Assembly: GCF_008180195.1 (NCBI RefSeq)
Contig: NZ_VTAV01000012.1
Span: 94,736 to 158,735, forward strand
Direction of reading: 5' to 3'
Origin: Sphingobacterium phlebotomi
GTDB lineage: Bacteria > Bacteroidota > Bacteroidia > Sphingobacteriales > Sphingobacteriaceae
Length of the DNA: 64,000 nucleotides
The stretch's first letter is position 1; every line of letters starts with the position of its first letter. Positions 60,719 through 64,000 of the stretch are shown here, piece by piece. The notes under the pieces are model-generated. The model was not told the origin of the DNA. It did no database searches and saw nothing but the letters and a program-made list of their open reading frames with translations. A program made the position numbers and the translations under genes.

Positions 60719-61783
60719 TTAACGCTCTATTATTTTTACTTCGTAAAGTTTGTTCCATTGTTTACCCGTAACGAAGAATCGCTTACCCATTTTATCGTAG
60801 GCAATCCCGTTCATTTCTTCGTCTACAGCATTTCTCTTGGCATTTTTATACAGACCTACAAAATTTATCTGTCCTTCAACGGCTCCTGTTTCAGGGTTAA
60901 TGATAACGACAATATCTTTTCCGTATATATTGGCATATACTTTCCCGTCAATATATTCTAATTCATTAATGTAATCAATTGCCCCATTGTGGTCATATAC
61001 GGAGATAAAACCTATTTCCTGATAAGTGGTGGGGTCTAGAAAATATAATTTATTGGAACTATCGGTTTTAATAAGTCTCTTCCCGTCATAACACAAACCC
61101 CACCCTTGCGTACTTTGCTGGTAATTAAATGTTCCAACCTGCTCAAACGTATTTTTATTAAACACATATCCCAGTTTATTGCGCCAAGTTAGCATCACAA
61201 TTTTATCTCCTACTATAGTCATTCCCTCACCGAAATAAGGTTCGCCAGATGCGTCAGTCCCGGTAATTTCCTTCTTCTGTAAAACCTTTCCGGTAGTAAG
61301 CTCTACTTTCCTTAAGGAGGTTTTCAAATCATTTCCAGCACCTGTAGATTCATACAAAAAGCCATTTTCAAATTCTAGGCCTTGCGTAAATGCCGTTGTA
61401 TCATGTGGATATTCATTGATCACTTCGAACGTATATTGACGTGGCGATTCCGGCAAAATAGTTACATTACTAAATGCTACATGCTCTTTTCCCTCCCGGT
61501 AAAGTTTCGCCACCAAGTTACGTGCTCCAAGGCCAATAGATTCGGTGTCCAGCAGAAGTTCTGTTGTATCCTGCTTTCTTTCAATAATCTGTCCATCTAC
61601 TGAATATACAACAGAATCCAACATACTATCCGGAAATTGCATGCGTACAGCGACTTTTTCTCCTAGAATAATTGTTTCACCGGATTTGGGTGACAAAAAC
61701 TCAAATTTTCCTTTCTGCGATTTACATCCTGCCATAAGCACGATAGCAAAGGCTACAAAAACTAGAATATTATTTATTTTCAT
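60719..61783 (-). CDS. Glutaminyl-peptide cyclotransferase (plant/bacterial-type), lipoprotein
   Basis: 354 residues, lipobox MAGC (Cys20). After an Ig-like N-terminal part (about 28-115), a five-bladed propeller of the PF05096 type is seen: YPHDTTAFTQGLEFENGFLYESTGAGNDLKTSLRKVEL, WGLCYDGKRLIKTDSSNKLYFLDP, INELEYIDGKVYANIYGKDIVVIINPETG, and GIAYDKMGKRFFVTGKQWNKLYEV. It converts N-terminal glutamine to pyroglutamate on exported proteins or peptides. Relevant because many SusD and barrel proteins of this phylum start with pyroglutamate after processing. Confidence 0.9.
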   Translation of the reverse strand: MKINNILVFVAFAIVLMAGCKSQKGKFEFLSPKSGETIILGEKVAVRMQFPDSMLDSVVYSVDGQIIERKQDTTELLLDTESIGLGARNLVAKLYREGKEHVAFSNVTILPESPRQYTFEVINEYPHDTTAFTQGLEFENGFLYESTGAGNDLKTSLRKVELTTGKVLQKKEITGTDASGEPYFGEGMTIVGDKIVMLTWRNKLGYVFNKNTFEQVGTFNYQQSTQGWGLCYDGKRLIKTDSSNKLYFLDPTTYQEIGFISVYDHNGAIDYINELEYIDGKVYANIYGKDIVVIINPETGAVEGQINFVGLYKNAKRNAVDEEMNGIAYDKMGKRFFVTGKQWNKLYEVKIIER

Positions 61784-61843
61784 TGTTCTTCCGTATTTGC
61801 GGTACCAATTTACAGAAATAAAATGACAACATAAACCCGCCGA

Positions 61844-63829
61844 CTATTTCACCACAATATTTCCCAAAAAATCTCCTAGTACCTTCTCCGCCTCTTTCAG
61901 CTTCTGATATTTGGCTAATAGAATTTCCATATCTTCTTCGGTAGGCATCACTTTTAACTCTTCTCTGATTTTGACCATTTCTTTCTCTACCTTACGCTTT
62001 TTTATGCGATATATGGCTTGCATGATAAGTTCCTTAAGATGCTCTCGTTCTTCGCGAACATAAATTTTTCGCTTTTCATCGTTCCAGTTTGGACTAAGTT
62101 CATACGGTGTAGCCACACATGTGATAGCTAAATCCTGTACCTCCTTGTCTTCGTGCGAGAAGAAATATTTTGCATCTGGAATTTCAAAATGTTCGGCTTT
62201 TTGTTTAAAAGTATCGACGATAAAGGCGCTCGCTCTATCTTCAAAAGCAATATCATCCAAAGCACTCAAGAGTAAAGGAGCTATAGGAACATCTCCGTCA
62301 CCTTCCCATACAGCAAGTTCCTCACCATAATTCAATAGGATACGTACGATTTCTCTTTCCTGTAAAGTATCTGATGTAATATTCTGGGGAGTTTCTCCTC
62401 CAGAAGAAACTTCTTGAACACGCTCTGCATCAGTCAAAAATAGATCAGCAGGTGGTATATCCGTCGGAACAATCTCATTTGAAAATTTAGATGCCTGTTG
62501 TATCTTTTTGTCCTGTGCCTTTGCTTTCTGTATACGTATTTTGTTCAACTCAGTCAGCAATACACGCTCTTCAATATCTAACAAATGCGAACATTGTTGG
62601 ATAAATACAGAAACCTTTATTTCGTCAGGTATCAAAGCAATACTCTCTACTACTTCCCTAATCACCTCTGCACGTTTAATCGGGTCCCCTCCCGTATCTT
62701 TTAATAAGATATTTGTTTTGTAAAAAATAAAATCTTCTTGATACTTAGCGATATATTCTTTGAATGCCGTAGAACCATACGTCTGTACATAAGAATCGGG
62801 GTCATTACCATCTGGAAATAATAGCACTTTCACATTAAGTCCTTCTTCCAGTAGCATATCTGTTCCGCGTAAGGAAGCCTTAATACCGGCGGCATCTCCA
62901 TCATATAAAATAACAACGTTATTCGTGAAGCGGGAAATAAGACGAATCTGACCAGAAGTTAGCGAAGTTCCAGAAGAAGACACCACATTTTCTATTCCGG
63001 CTTGATGCATAGACAGGACGTCTGCGTAGCCCTCTACCAAGTAACATACGTCATTATCCTTTATGGTTTTTTTTGCAAAATGAAGTCCATACAGAACATC
63101 CGATTTGTGGTATATATCGCTTTCCGGTGAGTTAACGTACTTCGGAACAGTTTTCTCGGTCTTTAACGTCCGACCACCGAAACCAATAACACGGCCTGTA
63201 AGATTATGAATAGGAAAGATAACACGACCTCTAAAACGATCGTAAAGACTAGCGTCATCCCGTTCAATAGCAAGTCCGATTTCTTTTAAATAATCTTTAT
63301 GAAACCCATTTTCAACAGCAGCATCTGCAAGAGCGGTCCATTGATCGGGCGAATAGCCCAGGTCAAATTTCTTTATGATGTCCTCGCGATAACCGCGCTC
63401 CTTAAAATAAGATAGCGCTATACTTTGACCCGATTCGGTATTCCATAGTTGTACTTTAAAAAATTTACTCGCCCAAGTACTGAGTACATACAAACTCTCT
63501 CGTTTATCTTGAGCAGCAAGCTGTGCAGGAGAACGTTCGATTTCCTCTACCGGAATACTATATTTATCAGCCAGATAACGTATTGCCTCCGGATAGGAAT
63601 ACTTTTCTAGCTCCATAACAAACTTAAGCGCATCTCCCCCGACCCCACAACCAAAGCATTTATAAATACCTTTAGCTACTGATACATGAAAAGAAGGTGT
63701 TTTTTCATTGTGAAAAGGACAATTACCAATGAGAGAGGTTCCTCGTTTTTTTAAATCCACAAAATCCCCCACTACCTCTTCTATCCTAGCTGCATCTAAA
63801 ACTTTCTCAATGGTTTCTTTTTTTATCAT
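61844..63829 (-). CDS. dnaG: DNA primase
   Basis: 661 residues. The N-terminal CHC2 zinc domain is CPFHNEKTPSFHVSVAKG then YKCFGCGVGGDALKF. The RNA polymerase domain contains RFRGRVIFPIHNLTGRVIGFGGRTL, and the Toprim motifs appear as LVEGYADVLSMHQAG and VILYDGDAAGIKAS. A C-terminal helical region ends the protein. It synthesises RNA primers for replication and interacts with DnaB helicase. Upstream (63830-63914) is an 85-bp gap before the rRNA terminator. Confidence 0.97.
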   Translation of the reverse strand: MIKKETIEKVLDAARIEEVVGDFVDLKKRGTSLIGNCPFHNEKTPSFHVSVAKGIYKCFGCGVGGDALKFVMELEKYSYPEAIRYLADKYSIPVEEIERSPAQLAAQDKRESLYVLSTWASKFFKVQLWNTESGQSIALSYFKERGYREDIIKKFDLGYSPDQWTALADAAVENGFHKDYLKEIGLAIERDDASLYDRFRGRVIFPIHNLTGRVIGFGGRTLKTEKTVPKYVNSPESDIYHKSDVLYGLHFAKKTIKDNDVCYLVEGYADVLSMHQAGIENVVSSSGTSLTSGQIRLISRFTNNVVILYDGDAAGIKASLRGTDMLLEEGLNVKVLLFPDGNDPDSYVQTYGSTAFKEYIAKYQEDFIFYKTNILLKDTGGDPIKRAEVIREVVESIALIPDEIKVSVFIQQCSHLLDIEERVLLTELNKIRIQKAKAQDKKIQQASKFSNEIVPTDIPPADLFLTDAERVQEVSSGGETPQNITSDTLQEREIVRILLNYGEELAVWEGDGDVPIAPLLLSALDDIAFEDRASAFIVDTFKQKAEHFEIPDAKYFFSHEDKEVQDLAITCVATPYELSPNWNDEKRKIYVREEREHLKELIMQAIYRIKKRKVEKEMVKIREELKVMPTEEDMEILLAKYQKLKEAEKVLGDFLGNIVVK

Positions 63830-63914
63830 AAATCATCTGTAAAATGATAAAGCGATTTATACAAAGATACTAATTAGTAACGAGTAATGTGTGCAGTGAA
63901 GGCGGTCCACAAAA

Positions 63915-63950
63915 CAAAAAAAGGCCCCTGCAGTTATGACTGCAGGGGCC
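63915..63950 (-). terminator. Terminator of the rRNA operon
   Basis: Perfect 12-bp GC-rich stem GGCCCCTGCAGT/ACTGCAGGGGCC with loop TATG, followed on the minus strand by a run of T. It lies just downstream of the 5S gene and ends the rrn transcript before dnaG. Confidence 0.93.
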
Positions 63951-63959
63951 TGTATAGGA

Positions 63960-64000
63960 TTCGGCACCGACCTACTCTCCCACCTTTTACGGCAGTACCA
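63960..64000 (-). rRNA. rrf: 5S ribosomal RNA, 3' end only (cut by window edge)
   Basis: The minus strand reads TGGTACTGCCGTAAAAGGTG, then GGAGAGTAGGTCGGTGCCGA. This is the conserved 3' third of bacterial 5S rRNA (GGGAGAGTAGG loop region). The rest, with 23S and 16S, should lie beyond the right edge. Confidence 0.9.

Noticed and set aside
1..64000. CRISPR arrays, insertion sequences, prophage, tRNA genes
   Set aside because: No regularly spaced repeats, transposase or phage structural genes, and no cloverleaf sequence was noticed in the gaps; a dedicated scan was not possible.

Overview
The window reads as chromosomal DNA of a Bacteroidota bacterium, most likely family Sphingobacteriaceae (Sphingobacterium/Pedobacter-like). 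The basis is four SusC/SusD outer-membrane pairs plus a fifth TonB-dependent receptor, a hybrid two-component regulator, FecI/FecR-type sigma/anti-sigma genes, TAnnTTTG-type -7 promoter boxes, and little Shine-Dalgarno signal. Nearly all genes lie on the minus strand. No CRISPR array, insertion sequence, prophage or tRNA was recognised. The right edge cuts into a 5S rRNA gene, so an rRNA operon continues beyond it.

Layout. 0-2.6 kb: three secreted phosphodiester/phosphoester hydrolases in a row. 2.6-5 kb: HD hydrolase, rRNA-type methyltransferase and DUF3127 protein, closed by a 52-bp perfect palindrome. 5-19.2 kb: a polysaccharide utilisation locus (two GH43 lipoproteins, SusC/SusD, a TIG/NHL surface lipoprotein, an unassigned toroid-like secreted protein) with its hybrid two-component sensor. 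19.2-20.5 kb: ECF sigma factor and anti-sigma-like protein. 20.9-21.6 kb: an isolated hypothetical gene. 21.7-25.4 kb: YeiH-type exporter, TIGR01777 epimerase-like protein, CrtI-like FAD oxidoreductase. 25.4-46 kb: a sulfur-flavoured SusCD locus (below). 46-52 kb: fatty-acid beta-oxidation genes with a MarR regulator. 52-53.6 kb: ndk, ybeY, ruvX. 53.6-60.7 kb: sigma, FecR, STN-SusC, SusD. 60.7-63.8 kb: glutaminyl cyclase and DNA primase. 63.9-64 kb: rRNA terminator and 5S.

The most interesting region is 25.4-46 kb. It contains two SusC/SusD pairs and a chimeric TonB receptor, three tandem DoxX-like membrane proteins, a Tat-lipoprotein persulfide-dioxygenase/rhodanese fusion, two thioredoxin-like lipoproteins, and small secreted proteins. 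Upstream of the TonB receptor and of the first SusC I read two unannotated leader ORFs whose ends are related and cysteine-rich (one ends RMRMCCC, the other RMRMPCY). Each is followed directly by a pyrimidine tract complementary to the 5' arm of a downstream hairpin, which in one case is a clear intrinsic terminator. This is the geometry of ribosome-mediated attenuation. A 27-29 bp element recurs just upstream of all three receptors. I infer a cysteine-responsive locus for uptake and processing of a sulfur compound. The sequence elements are seen directly; the regulation and the substrate are inference.
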